A stretch of DNA of 38,847 nucleotides, taken from assembly GCA_013287435.1 (NCBI GenBank), contig JABDDU010000007.1, forward strand, positions 1-38,847. The letters run 5' to 3'. Made by a program: the position numbers and the translations under genes. Below the pieces are notes generated by a model, which saw nothing but the letters and a program-made list of their open reading frames with translations, was not told where the DNA came from and did not search any database. The DNA comes from Verrucomicrobiota bacterium. Lineage in GTDB: Bacteria > Pseudomonadota > Gammaproteobacteria > Coxiellales > Coxiellaceae. Shown piece by piece: positions 17,487 to 25,785 of the stretch. The first letter of the stretch is position 1. Every line of letters starts with the position of its first letter.

Positions 17487-20400
17487 TTAATAGACCCCTC
17501 GTTTTTTCGCTATAAATGCCTTTAACTGATTAAAATAGCTGTATGCAATGGGTACTAAAATGAGTGAGAAAAACGTGCCGCAAAATAAACCGCCGACAAA
17601 AACAGTACCGATTTGTTGACGACTAATGGCGCTGGCACCGGTTGCAAAAATAAGCGGTAGGGCGCCGAAAATCATGGCAGCTGTTGTCATTAAAATGGGG
17701 CGCAAACGAATGCTGGCTGCATGAACCAATGCGTCATGTGCATTTTCTCCCGATTTTTGCAGCATATTTGCGAATTGCGTGATTAATATGCCGTGCTTTG
17801 AAATTAATCCGACGAGTGTAATTAATCCAATCATCGTATATAAATTAATAGATCCATGAATCATTTTTAAACTGACGAGCGCACCAATAATACTGAGCGG
17901 CACGGCTAATAAAATAATGAACGGATCAATAAAACTTTCAAATTGCGCACTTAACACCAAATAAATAAATACAAATGCGAGCAAGAAAATGGTTCCCATG
18001 GAACTCGACGATTTCACAATGCGTCGCGCTTGTCCGGTAAAGGCGTATTTCACTTGTGTCGGTAATAATGTTGGCAAGGCTTTTTGTAAATGATGTACGA
18101 CAGAACCCAAGGTATAACCCGGTGCAATTTCACCGGAAATTTCAGCAGCGCGTAGCCGATTGTAATGAAACAAACTTGTTTGCGTGGGAATGGGTGAGAC
18201 AGAAATTAAATTCGTTAAGGGAATTAATTGTCCTGTCGCATTCGGCACGGTAAATTGTTCCATGGCTTGCACGCTGCTTAAATACGATTTTCGTGCTTGT
18301 ATATCGACATCATACGTTTGCCCACCCAGATTGAAAGTTGATACGGTTGATCCACCCAATAAATCCGCGATGGTATTATCAATCGCACTCACACTCACTT
18401 GTAATTGATCCGCAAGCGCGCGATTGACGGTTAAATTATATTGTTGATTGTTAAATTGGATATTGCTGCTCAAATCAACCAATCCTGGATACGCGCCTAA
18501 TTTTTTAATTAAATCATTTCCCACTTGGTATAAATATTGATAACTCTCTGGCGCCATAATATAAAACGCCAGTTCATTTTGCGTTGAACCCCCAAACGAA
18601 GGCGCAAAAGCGATCGCTTTTAATCCCGGTACTTTTTTATATTCCGCCGTCATTTTCGCTGCAATTTGATCAGCGGTTTGAGTGCGTTTGCTGTAATCTT
18701 TGAGTGTTGTAAAAAGAATATTATTATTATCATGCACGACAGGCTCAAATGAGAGTGATACATTGTCATGAATCGCAGGATTTTGTACGAGTATTTGATT
18801 TAATTCTTGCAGTTGATGTTGAGAATATTGATTGTTGCTGCCCGTAGAAGATTTTAATAACGTAATTAAAAATCCCATATCTTCTTTCGGTAAAAATGTT
18901 TTTGATAAGGTAGCCGCCACCATAAATCCACCGATCGCCAACACAACCGTGACGACAATAATTTTGAAACGATTGATTAATACACGCGATAATAATTTTT
19001 TATAAAATCCCGTGACACGATGAAAAAAGTTTTCAATATTTTTACTTAAGGTGCTTTGCGTGTTTACAGTGCTGGGTAAAAATTTGGAGCACATCATGGG
19101 TGAAAGTGTGAGTGCAATAAATCCTGAAATAATCACGGCGATAGCGAGTGTAAATGCAAACGATGCAAAAATATGCGCGACAACGCCTTTAATTAAGCCA
19201 ATCGGCGCATAAACAGCAGCGAGTGTTAATGTCATGGCAATCACCGGTGTTGCAATTTCTTCGCAACCTTTTAATGCGGCATTCATGCGTGATAATCCAC
19301 TTTCCATATGTCGATGAATATTTTCAAGCACGACGATGGCATCATCGACCACTAAACCAATGGATAAAACGATTGCTAATAGCGTAATAATATTAATGCT
19401 AAATCCTGCGAAATACATAAATCCGGTTGTGGCTAATATACAAATCGGAATGGTCACAATAGGAATTAAGGATGAACGAATTTTCCCGAGTGAGAAAAAT
19501 ATAATGAGCGCCACAAAAGAGATAGAAAGCATAATGGATTTATAGACTTCAGAAATGCTCGCTTTCATAAAATTGGATTGATCGAACGTAATGGTGTAAC
19601 GAATATTCGCGGGCAATTGACTGCCAATACGTTTTAATAGTGCGCGTAATTGTGCGGACGCATCGATAGGGTTCGCTTCGTTGGTGTTATAAACACTCAA
19701 TAAAATGGCCGATTTTCCGTTGATATGCACAAATGATTTTGCGTCCATATCATCGCCTAATTTCACACTGGCAATGTCTTTTAAATAAATTAACTTACCT
19801 GCATTATTTTTAATAACAATGTCGCCAAATTGTTTTGCCGTCTGCAATGCAGTTTTTGCGGTGATTGGAAATTCCATGGTAGTCGTTTTGATATAGCCGG
19901 CGGGTAACTGTAAATTACTGTTGTTAATCGCTTGCTGAATCTCGGTGACATTGATTTGACGCGCAGTCATTTGATTCGGATGCAGTGTGATGCGCATTGC
20001 ATATTTATTCGCACCCAACACATCAACAGTCGCAATGCCCGGTTGCTCCTGAATACGATCGGTTACATAACGATCCAAGTAATCACGCAATACACTGAGC
20101 GGCGCACCTTGAATGGTAAATCCAATATCCATTAAATCCATGCCGCTATAACCGGCTTGTACGACGGGTGCTTGAATCGTATTTGGTAATGTGGATGCCG
20201 CCATCGCAATTTGATTGCGAATTTTACTGGTGACGTTATAAATATTCACACCCGGTTCTAAAATAACCGTGATTGCGCTGTAACCTTGACCGCTGTCTGA
20301 TGACACGTATTCAATGCCATTAATGCCGCTGATGGATTTTTCAAGCGGTGTGGTAATGGTTTTTTCGATTAAATGTGCACTCGCGCCAGTGTAGTCTGTG

Positions 20401-20543
20401 CTGATCAATACACGATTTGCTGCAAATTTCGGTAGAAAACGGGTTTCTAAATTTTGATAACCCATGATGCCGATCATCACGAGGATTAGGCTTAATACGG
20501 TTGCGAAGACGGGGCGGCGGATGCAGAAGGAGGGAAGTTTCAT
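17487..20543 (-). CDS. RND-type efflux pump permease (HAE1 family)
   Basis: A 1018-residue inner-membrane pump subunit of normal length, driving proton-coupled export of hydrophobic compounds. It starts MKLPSFCIRRPVFATVLSL as in AcrB/MdtBC relatives. It has twelve expected helices and two large periplasmic loops. The proton-relay aspartate pair is D400-D401 in GLVVDDAIVVLENI, with the matching lysine in GLISKHGILI of the second half. It lies 89 bases downstream of its adaptor gene and is probably in one operon with it and the HtrA protease. No TolC-like outer-membrane factor is in the window. The substrate is unknown. Confidence 0.93.
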   Translation of the reverse strand: MKLPSFCIRRPVFATVLSLILVMIGIMGYQNLETRFLPKFAANRVLISTDYTGASAHLIEKTITTPLEKSISGINGIEYVSSDSGQGYSAITVILEPGVNIYNVTSKIRNQIAMAASTLPNTIQAPVVQAGYSGMDLMDIGFTIQGAPLSVLRDYLDRYVTDRIQEQPGIATVDVLGANKYAMRITLHPNQMTARQINVTEIQQAINNSNLQLPAGYIKTTTMEFPITAKTALQTAKQFGDIVIKNNAGKLIYLKDIASVKLGDDMDAKSFVHINGKSAILLSVYNTNEANPIDASAQLRALLKRIGSQLPANIRYTITFDQSNFMKASISEVYKSIMLSISFVALIIFFSLGKIRSSLIPIVTIPICILATTGFMYFAGFSINIITLLAIVLSIGLVVDDAIVVLENIHRHMESGLSRMNAALKGCEEIATPVIAMTLTLAAVYAPIGLIKGVVAHIFASFAFTLAIAVIISGFIALTLSPMMCSKFLPSTVNTQSTLSKNIENFFHRVTGFYKKLLSRVLINRFKIIVVTVVLAIGGFMVAATLSKTFLPKEDMGFLITLLKSSTGSNNQYSQHQLQELNQILVQNPAIHDNVSLSFEPVVHDNNNILFTTLKDYSKRTQTADQIAAKMTAEYKKVPGLKAIAFAPSFGGSTQNELAFYIMAPESYQYLYQVGNDLIKKLGAYPGLVDLSSNIQFNNQQYNLTVNRALADQLQVSVSAIDNTIADLLGGSTVSTFNLGGQTYDVDIQARKSYLSSVQAMEQFTVPNATGQLIPLTNLISVSPIPTQTSLFHYNRLRAAEISGEIAPGYTLGSVVHHLQKALPTLLPTQVKYAFTGQARRIVKSSSSMGTIFLLAFVFIYLVLSAQFESFIDPFIILLAVPLSIIGALVSLKMIHGSINLYTMIGLITLVGLISKHGILITQFANMLQKSGENAHDALVHAASIRLRPILMTTAAMIFGALPLIFATGASAISRQQIGTVFVGGLFCGTFFSLILVPIAYSYFNQLKAFIAKKRGVY

Positions 20544-20632
20544 TGGTCATTACTCGTTTTGTAACTGTTCAGCATCTTTCTAGTAGGCCCATCAAAATTG
20601 GACCTTCGAGGTTTATTCTAGTTCGGGATGAG

Positions 20633-21676
20633 CTACTGATGCGCTTCGCTCACATCCACCCCATCTTTCACTTCATTTTCTCCCGCAACAATCACTGGAT
20701 CATTGGCGGTTAATCCAGAGGTAATCACTACGTTGCTGCCCATGCGTTCACCCATTTTTACGGGTATTTTTACCGCTTTATTTTTTCTCACAACAAATAC
20801 GTGATAACCATTGATAGACGCTAAAACACTTTGTTCAGGCACGAGTAATAGATTTTTTTGCATACCCAGCGTTTGCGTTACCGTCACATATTCTCCGGGC
20901 TTGAAGAGTTGTGCGGTGTTTTCAATATCGGCATGCACGGCAATAGTCTGCGAGGATTGATCAACAGCAGCAGAAATATAAGAAACGGTTGCGGTCGCTT
21001 TATTTTTTTGTGTGGCGTCTGTAATCAATACCGTTTGATGTAATTGCAAGTGATTTAAATCTTTGACAGGAAGTGAATATTCCGCGCGTAAATGTTGGTT
21101 GTTTACGAGCGTGGTTAATTTCGTACCTGGATTGACATAATCGCCGAGACTGACGGGTATTCCACCCGCTGTTCCATTGAAGGGTGCGCTAACGATGCGA
21201 TCAGAAAGATTTGTTCCAGCAGTTTGTAATGCCGCTTGATCTTGTTTTAAAGTGACTTCGGATGCGAAATAAATACTGTGTGGAATTAATCCTTTTTTTA
21301 AGAGCATTTGGTCGCGTTGATAGTGAAATTTACTGAGCGCATAGTTAGCTTTTGCAGCATCTAATGCATCTTTTTCAGCTTGATTGTCGAGCTGAAATAA
21401 TACTTGTCCTGATTTAACAACATCACCTTCATGAAATAAAATAGAGCGAATATAACCACTCACGCGCGGCGTGATCACCGTGCTTTCTTTTGCAATTAAT
21501 GAGCCCGTGGTTGTTGCGATTTGCGGTAAGGATTGTTGCAGGGGTTTTGCAACGCGCACGGGAACAGGTGGAGTTTTTTTGTGCGCGAGCGCGGTGATTT
21601 TTTTATGATGGACAAAGATCGCAATTAAAATAACGACTATTGCGATGGATGTGATGATGAGTAGTTTTCGTTTCAC
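20633..21676 (-). CDS. RND efflux periplasmic adaptor (membrane fusion protein)
   Basis: A 347-residue HlyD/AcrA-type adaptor linking the RND pump to an outer-membrane channel. An N-terminal anchor helix (about residues 4-23) precedes the biotinyl-lipoyl half-motifs (VSGYIRSILFHEGDVVKSGQVLFQLD and DRIVSAPFNGTAGGIPVSLGDYVNPG), a short helical hairpin between them, a beta-barrel and a membrane-proximal domain (LLVPEQSVLASINGYHVFVV). The GTG start overlaps the htrA stop as GTGA (21673-21676), implying translational coupling to the protease. It is followed by the RND permease. Confidence 0.93.
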   Translation of the reverse strand: MKRKLLIITSIAIVVILIAIFVHHKKITALAHKKTPPVPVRVAKPLQQSLPQIATTTGSLIAKESTVITPRVSGYIRSILFHEGDVVKSGQVLFQLDNQAEKDALDAAKANYALSKFHYQRDQMLLKKGLIPHSIYFASEVTLKQDQAALQTAGTNLSDRIVSAPFNGTAGGIPVSLGDYVNPGTKLTTLVNNQHLRAEYSLPVKDLNHLQLHQTVLITDATQKNKATATVSYISAAVDQSSQTIAVHADIENTAQLFKPGEYVTVTQTLGMQKNLLLVPEQSVLASINGYHVFVVRKNKAVKIPVKMGERMGSNVVITSGLTANDPVIVAGENEVKDGVDVSEAHQ

Positions 21677-22995
21677 TTAGACAGCACCAAAAATAAATTA
21701 TCATTCCCGCGCATAATCGTTATCAATAATGAATTTGTTTGATCCTCAACCGCTTTTTTCAGTGTTTCTATGCCCGATATCGGTTTTGAATTGACCTCAG
21801 TAATAACATCACCAGGCATTAATCCCGCCAGAGCACCTTCGCTATTATCTTTTACGCCTGTGACAATAACGCCGCGCAATTGTATGTTATCTGATTCTAA
21901 TTCGTGAAAATCTTGTAAGCGCATACCGCCAAAATAAGGCACAGCGGTTTGTTTTATTTCTTTAGGATCCGCAACGGATGTAATCAGTGTTTTTGTTTGA
22001 TTATCACGAATAAAAGTAATGGTTACCTCTGTTTTTGGGTGAATTAATCCCATTGTATTTCGTAATTCTGCAGCACCGTTTACAGGATGATGATCAATTT
22101 CAGTGATCACATCTTGCGGTTTCAGACCGGCTGTTTCTGCCGGCGTATTCGGCATAACTTGAGTGACAACAGCACCATTCGTGTCTTTTAAATGCAACGC
22201 ATCAGCCAATTGCGGCGTAATATTTTGCACAACCACGCCGAGCACACCGCGTTCTACTTTGCCGTATTTGAGTAATTGTTCGATAACCGCGTGCACCATA
22301 TTACTGGGGATTGAAAAACCAAGGCCAATACTGCCATCAGATGGCGCAACCATGGCTGTATTAATTCCGATTAATTTACCTTCCATATCCACTAACGCAC
22401 CGCCAGAATTGCCTGGATTAATCGGTGCATCAGTTTGAATAAAACTTTGATAGCCTTCGATTTGGGGATGAATGCGATTTAATGCGCTGACAACGCCGGA
22501 TGTGACCGTTTGCGTTAAACCATACGGACTGCCAATCGCCGTTACAAAATCACCCACTTTCACGCCATCAGAATTTGCAAAAGGCAATGCGGTTAAATGC
22601 GTCGCCTTAATTTGCAAAATCGCAATATCATAATCTTCATCTTTTGCTATTAATTTTGCGTGATAACGTTCGCCGCTTTTTAGGGTGACGACAATCACTT
22701 TTTCATGGTTAACAACATGGGCGTTCGTTACAATCAAGCCTTTTTCAGCATCAAAAATAACGCCTGATCCAACCGCAAAACTTTTAACATCTATTTTGGC
22801 GCTATTATTTTGGGTTTGAATTAAATCGCTTAATCTCACAACCCGTTTTTCTTCAACATAAACGTTCACAACCGCTGGCGTGACTTTTTGAAGCATGGGG
22901 GCAATGCTATTGGCGTTGTTTTCTTGCGTGGTTGGTAAGTGCGCAAAGCAAAGTGCTGGGATAAACAATACAAAGAATGCGATTAGCTTTTTCAT
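21673..22995 (-). CDS. Periplasmic serine protease HtrA/DegP-like with two PDZ domains
   Basis: A 440-residue periplasmic protease/chaperone that degrades misfolded envelope proteins. The signal peptide is MKKLIAFFVLFIPALCFA. The catalytic triad is complete: H93 (VTNAHVV), D123 (DYDIAIL) and S197 (PGNSGGAL). Two PDZ domains follow (about 245-335, GVLGVVVQNI...; and about 350-438, GMRLQDF...GDVITEVNSKPI). The LA loop is short, as in DegQ/DegS-type proteins. GTGA overlap with the adaptor gene puts envelope protease and pump in one operon. DegP and DegQ cannot be separated by eye. Confidence 0.93.
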   Translation of the reverse strand: MKKLIAFFVLFIPALCFAHLPTTQENNANSIAPMLQKVTPAVVNVYVEEKRVVRLSDLIQTQNNSAKIDVKSFAVGSGVIFDAEKGLIVTNAHVVNHEKVIVVTLKSGERYHAKLIAKDEDYDIAILQIKATHLTALPFANSDGVKVGDFVTAIGSPYGLTQTVTSGVVSALNRIHPQIEGYQSFIQTDAPINPGNSGGALVDMEGKLIGINTAMVAPSDGSIGLGFSIPSNMVHAVIEQLLKYGKVERGVLGVVVQNITPQLADALHLKDTNGAVVTQVMPNTPAETAGLKPQDVITEIDHHPVNGAAELRNTMGLIHPKTEVTITFIRDNQTKTLITSVADPKEIKQTAVPYFGGMRLQDFHELESDNIQLRGVIVTGVKDNSEGALAGLMPGDVITEVNSKPISGIETLKKAVEDQTNSLLITIMRGNDNLFLVLSK

Positions 22996-23062
22996 AACAC
23001 CTCATTGATGGCAGGATTATAACGGTTCATTTTTGAATATTATATACGTATTTTGCTAAATA

Positions 23063-23088
23063 GTGATCAGTGATCAGTGTCAGTGATC
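23063..23088 (+). repeat. Heptamer repeat in the rluD-htrA gap
   Basis: GTGATCAGTGATCAGTGTCAGTGATC contains TGATCAG units and GTGTCAG. It lies in the 279-base gap between rluD and htrA (both minus strand), next to hairpin element C. Confidence 0.8.
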
Positions 23089-23112
23089 GATACTGTGCGA
23101 ATCACTGAGGTA

Positions 23113-23234
23113 GTGAGCGTATGTTGTGGTTATGGGTGGTTTGAGGGGAGTGTGATGAACATGGATGTGAATCACAAGCCTACACGGATGTATTCACGGC
23201 GTCTCCCCGAAAACCATCCATAACTACAACATAA
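23113..23234 (+). repeat. Long hairpin element C
   Basis: Arms pair: GAGCGTATGTTGTGGTTATG with CATAACTACAACATAAAGCG, and GGGTGGTTTGAGGGGAG with CTCCCCGAAAACCATCC. The core CAAGCC...GTCTCC (23174-23206) matches the core of element D (28392-28423) in reverse orientation with one difference in about 32 bases. It fills most of the rluD-htrA gap. Confidence 0.85.
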
Positions 23235-23274
23235 AGCGAACGAGTATCAGAAATTTGGTTGCATTAGTTCCGAT

Positions 23275-24231
23275 CTAATCTGACACACACTCCCTCAACA
23301 CCCGAACCAACCGCTCAAAATCTTCCGGCAGCGGCGCTTTCCATTCCATGCGCTTTTTCGTTACGGGGTGCGTAAGAGATAACTTATAAGCATGTAACAC
23401 CTGATGTTTAAAGCTATTTAACGCTTCTTGAGCAGCTTGTGGTAATTCAGGATATTGATATTGCCCGCGTTTTCCGTACGTAGGATCGCCCACAATCGGA
23501 TAATTGTAATGAGCGAAATGGACACGGATTTGATGCGTGCGTCCTGTTTCTAATTTCACGGCTAACAAAGTATGTTCTCGAAAATGTTCTAAGACCCGAT
23601 AATGTGTAACAGCTGGTTTTCCGGTTTCACGTACAGCCATTTTGGTTCTTTGTGTTGGATGGCGCGCCATCGGTAAATCAATCGTGCCACCAGAAATAAT
23701 AACGCCATGCACAATGGCGCGATATTCACGTTCAATGTCGCGTGCTTGCATTTGTTTGATTAACGCCGTGTGCGCCGGCAATGTTTTAGCAATCACCAAT
23801 AATCCCGACGTATCTTTATCCAATCGATGAATAATCCCTGCACGCGGAATGCTGGCTAATTCGGGCGCGTGATGAAGCAGGGCATTTACTAACGTGTGAT
23901 CAGGGTTGCCGGCACCGGGATGCACAATTAATCCAATAGGTTTATTAATGACGATAAGTGTTTCATCTTCATAAATAATAGTCAGCGGAATGGCCTGCGC
24001 TTGCCATTCGGTATTTTCTCTTATTGTGGCGGTAATCGTGATAGTTTGATTTTCCAAAACAGGCTGTCGCGGCTTTTGAATTATTTTATTATCGATCTGT
24101 ACATATCCTTCGCGTATCCATTGCTGAATTTGATTACGTGAATAATCTGGAAATAATTGTGCGAGTGCCGCGTCTAATCTTTGATGAGCGAGCGAGTCGG
24201 GGATTGTGTTGGTTAAAGTGATTGTTTTCAT
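23275..24231 (-). CDS. rluD: 23S rRNA pseudouridine synthase RluD
   Basis: A 318-residue enzyme that converts uridines of 23S rRNA helix 69 (1911, 1915, 1917 in E. coli) to pseudouridine. An N-terminal S4 RNA-binding domain (about 15-70; RLDAALAQLFPDYSRNQIQQWIREGYV) is followed by the synthase domain with catalytic D138 in HRLDKDTSG and the GRTHQIRVHFAHYNYPIVGD motif. The length is normal. It is divergent from bamD, a gene order shared with E. coli. The downstream laccase-domain gene (pgeF/yfiH) often found there is missing; a heptamer repeat and hairpin C follow instead. Confidence 0.96.
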   Translation of the reverse strand: MKTITLTNTIPDSLAHQRLDAALAQLFPDYSRNQIQQWIREGYVQIDNKIIQKPRQPVLENQTITITATIRENTEWQAQAIPLTIIYEDETLIVINKPIGLIVHPGAGNPDHTLVNALLHHAPELASIPRAGIIHRLDKDTSGLLVIAKTLPAHTALIKQMQARDIEREYRAIVHGVIISGGTIDLPMARHPTQRTKMAVRETGKPAVTHYRVLEHFREHTLLAVKLETGRTHQIRVHFAHYNYPIVGDPTYGKRGQYQYPELPQAAQEALNSFKHQVLHAYKLSLTHPVTKKRMEWKAPLPEDFERLVRVLRECVSD

Positions 24232-24250
24232 GAGTTCGTAAGAATATCAC

Positions 24251-24279
24251 TTTCTTATCTTAAATAGTGAATATATAAT
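24251..24279 (+). promoter_or_regulatory. Promoter of bamD
   Basis: A perfect TATAAT at 24274-24279 with a weak -35 (TTCTTA, 24252-24257, 16-base spacer). The -10 box overlaps an upstream ATG at 24278, so translation from that ATG is unlikely and the start at 24317 is favoured. Confidence 0.5.
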
Positions 24280-24316
24280 GCCACCCAAGAATTCATTTCA
24301 GTCAATCGAGATCCCC

Positions 24317-25084
24317 ATGAAAAAAATTTTACTCTTATGTTTATTGGCAACCTTAATATCCGCTTGTTCGAGCAATGAGCTGCACGATTCTTTTACCAAA
24401 TATCGCAATAAAACCGCATCAGAGTTGTATCATTCATCCAAAAAAGATTTGATTCACGATCACCCGAATCGCGCGGTTAAAAAATTAGAAGCATTAAATG
24501 CGTTATATCCTTTTGGTGCTTACGCTGAAGATGGTTTGATTAATTTGGTGTATGCGTATTATGAAAACGATGAAGCTGATGAAGCATTGGCGGCAGCGGA
24601 TCGTTATTTGCGTTTATATCCGCGCGGTAATTATTCAGATTATGCGTATTACATGAAAGGCGTTATTGCCTTTAAACAAGGGTATTCATGGATGCAACGT
24701 AAAGCGGGCGTGAATCCAGCGCCGCGTGATTTATCGAATTTAAAAAGTGCTTATTTAGCATTTAATGAACTCGTACAAAGTTTTCCAACAAGCCCTTACG
24801 TGCCTGATGCGATTGCGCGTATGCGTTATATTCGCAATTTATACGCTGAAAAAGAAATGGGAATTGCGAATTTTTATTATGAACGCAAAGCGTATGTTGC
24901 AGCCGCGAATCGCGCGACCGATGTCGTCGTGCATTATGATCGTTCGCCATGGGTGATTCCCGCGCTAACGTTGATGGTGAAATCGTATCGTCAATTAGGA
25001 TTAACAGAAATGGCGAATAATACACTGAAAATATTCCAGGCGAGTTATCCGAAGTCGAAGAATTTAAAAAGACTGATGCGGTAA
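24317..25084 (+). CDS. bamD: Outer membrane assembly lipoprotein BamD
   Basis: A 255-residue essential lipoprotein of the BAM complex that inserts beta-barrel proteins into the outer membrane. The lipoprotein signal peptide MKKILLLCLLATLISAC has its lipidated cysteine at C17. TPR-like repeats follow (NRAVKKLEALNALYPFGAYAEDG, ALAAADRYLRLYPRGNYSDYAYYMKG, AYLAFNELVQSFPTSPYVPDA). The ATG at 24317 is chosen because it begins the signal peptide and because the earlier ATG at 24278 overlaps the promoter. It is divergent from rluD. The stop is followed at once by a GTGTGAG repeat. Confidence 0.95.
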   Translation: MKKILLLCLLATLISACSSNELHDSFTKYRNKTASELYHSSKKDLIHDHPNRAVKKLEALNALYPFGAYAEDGLINLVYAYYENDEADEALAAADRYLRLYPRGNYSDYAYYMKGVIAFKQGYSWMQRKAGVNPAPRDLSNLKSAYLAFNELVQSFPTSPYVPDAIARMRYIRNLYAEKEMGIANFYYERKAYVAAANRATDVVVHYDRSPWVIPALTLMVKSYRQLGLTEMANNTLKIFQASYPKSKNLKRLMR

Positions 25085-25086
25085 TC

Positions 25087-25099
25087 GTGTGAGTGTGAG
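25087..25099 (+). repeat. GTGTGA hexamer repeat after bamD
   Basis: GTGTGAGTGTGAG begins two bases after the bamD stop and contains the alternative GTG start (25089) of the next gene. Confidence 0.75.
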
Positions 25100-25118
25100 C
25101 GTCGAAGACACGATTGCA

Positions 25119-25688
25119 ATGCGGCATGAAACAAAGGGCGGATCAAAAGCTCATATCGCTCGACGCTTGTTTCATGTCTCAATGATTATTGTTCCGTTTT
25201 TTTATTATTATTTTTTCATTCCTCGCGTGTCTTCAAAAATTTTACATTTAATCATTATCGGATTTATTTTCTTTGTTTTTTTATTTGAAAAATTGCGCAT
25301 ACGTGCGCGATTGGTTTTATTCGGGCAGCGTTTGCATGAAGCAACGCATATTTCAACGTTTGCATGGACGATGTTGGCGCTGGGAATTACCTTATTTTTT
25401 GCCCCTGTTCATTTTGCCGTTCCGATTATTGCAACGTGCGCGTTGGTTGATCCATTGGTGGGTGAAATGCGATTGCGCCGTGCCAATACTGTTTTGACTG
25501 TTTTTATCGGTGTGTTGTGCGCGTTAGTGATTTGGTTTCTGTGCGCGCAGCACTATCATTTTCCCTTGTGGTATGCCGTTATTATTGCGCCGATCACGAT
25601 TGCTGCTGAATGGCCGTCATTAAAATGGATTGATGATAATGCGTTGATGTTGTTGGCGCCGTTATTAATGGTCTTTATTGTGCGCTAG
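25119..25688 (+). CDS. Dolichol kinase / CdsA-like integral membrane protein
   Basis: About 190 residues with six or seven hydrophobic helices. The N-terminal ARRLFHVSMIIVPFFYYYF and FEKLRIRARLVLFGQRLHE, with the later ALVDPLVGEMRLRR, resemble the RR.FH..., E.LR and D(P)LA/VG pattern of the dolichol/phytol kinase branch of the CTP-dependent membrane transferases. If so, it would phosphorylate a polyprenol-like lipid. The assignment rests on these short motifs only. The start is uncertain: a GTG at 25089 lies inside the hexamer repeat (adding SVSVEDTIA), and ATG 25119 is the first non-repeat start. It follows bamD closely and is probably co-transcribed. Confidence 0.55.
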   Translation: MRHETKGGSKAHIARRLFHVSMIIVPFFYYYFFIPRVSSKILHLIIIGFIFFVFLFEKLRIRARLVLFGQRLHEATHISTFAWTMLALGITLFFAPVHFAVPIIATCALVDPLVGEMRLRRANTVLTVFIGVLCALVIWFLCAQHYHFPLWYAVIIAPITIAAEWPSLKWIDDNALMLLAPLLMVFIVR

Positions 25689-25730
25689 TGATATATAAAT
25701 ATTTTCTTTCGTACTTGCTCACGCAAGCAC
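25681..25730 (+). repeat. 3'-end repeat, copy 2, with hairpin
   Basis: TGCGCTAGTGATATA followed directly by TAAATATTTTCTTTCGTACTTGC repeats 14736-14814 and holds the stop codon of the preceding gene. GTACTTGC-TCAC-GCAAGCAC (25711-25730) forms an 8-pair stem with one mismatch and may act as a terminator, although no T-run follows. Confidence 0.65.
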
Positions 25731-25785
25731 TTCTAAACTATGTCACCAGCGCTCAATACATCCAGTGCAACACACTTCAATCTCT

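Noticed and set aside
24278..24316. BamD start at ATG 24278
   Set aside because: It would overlap the TATAAT box and put 13 residues in front of a clear lipoprotein signal peptide.
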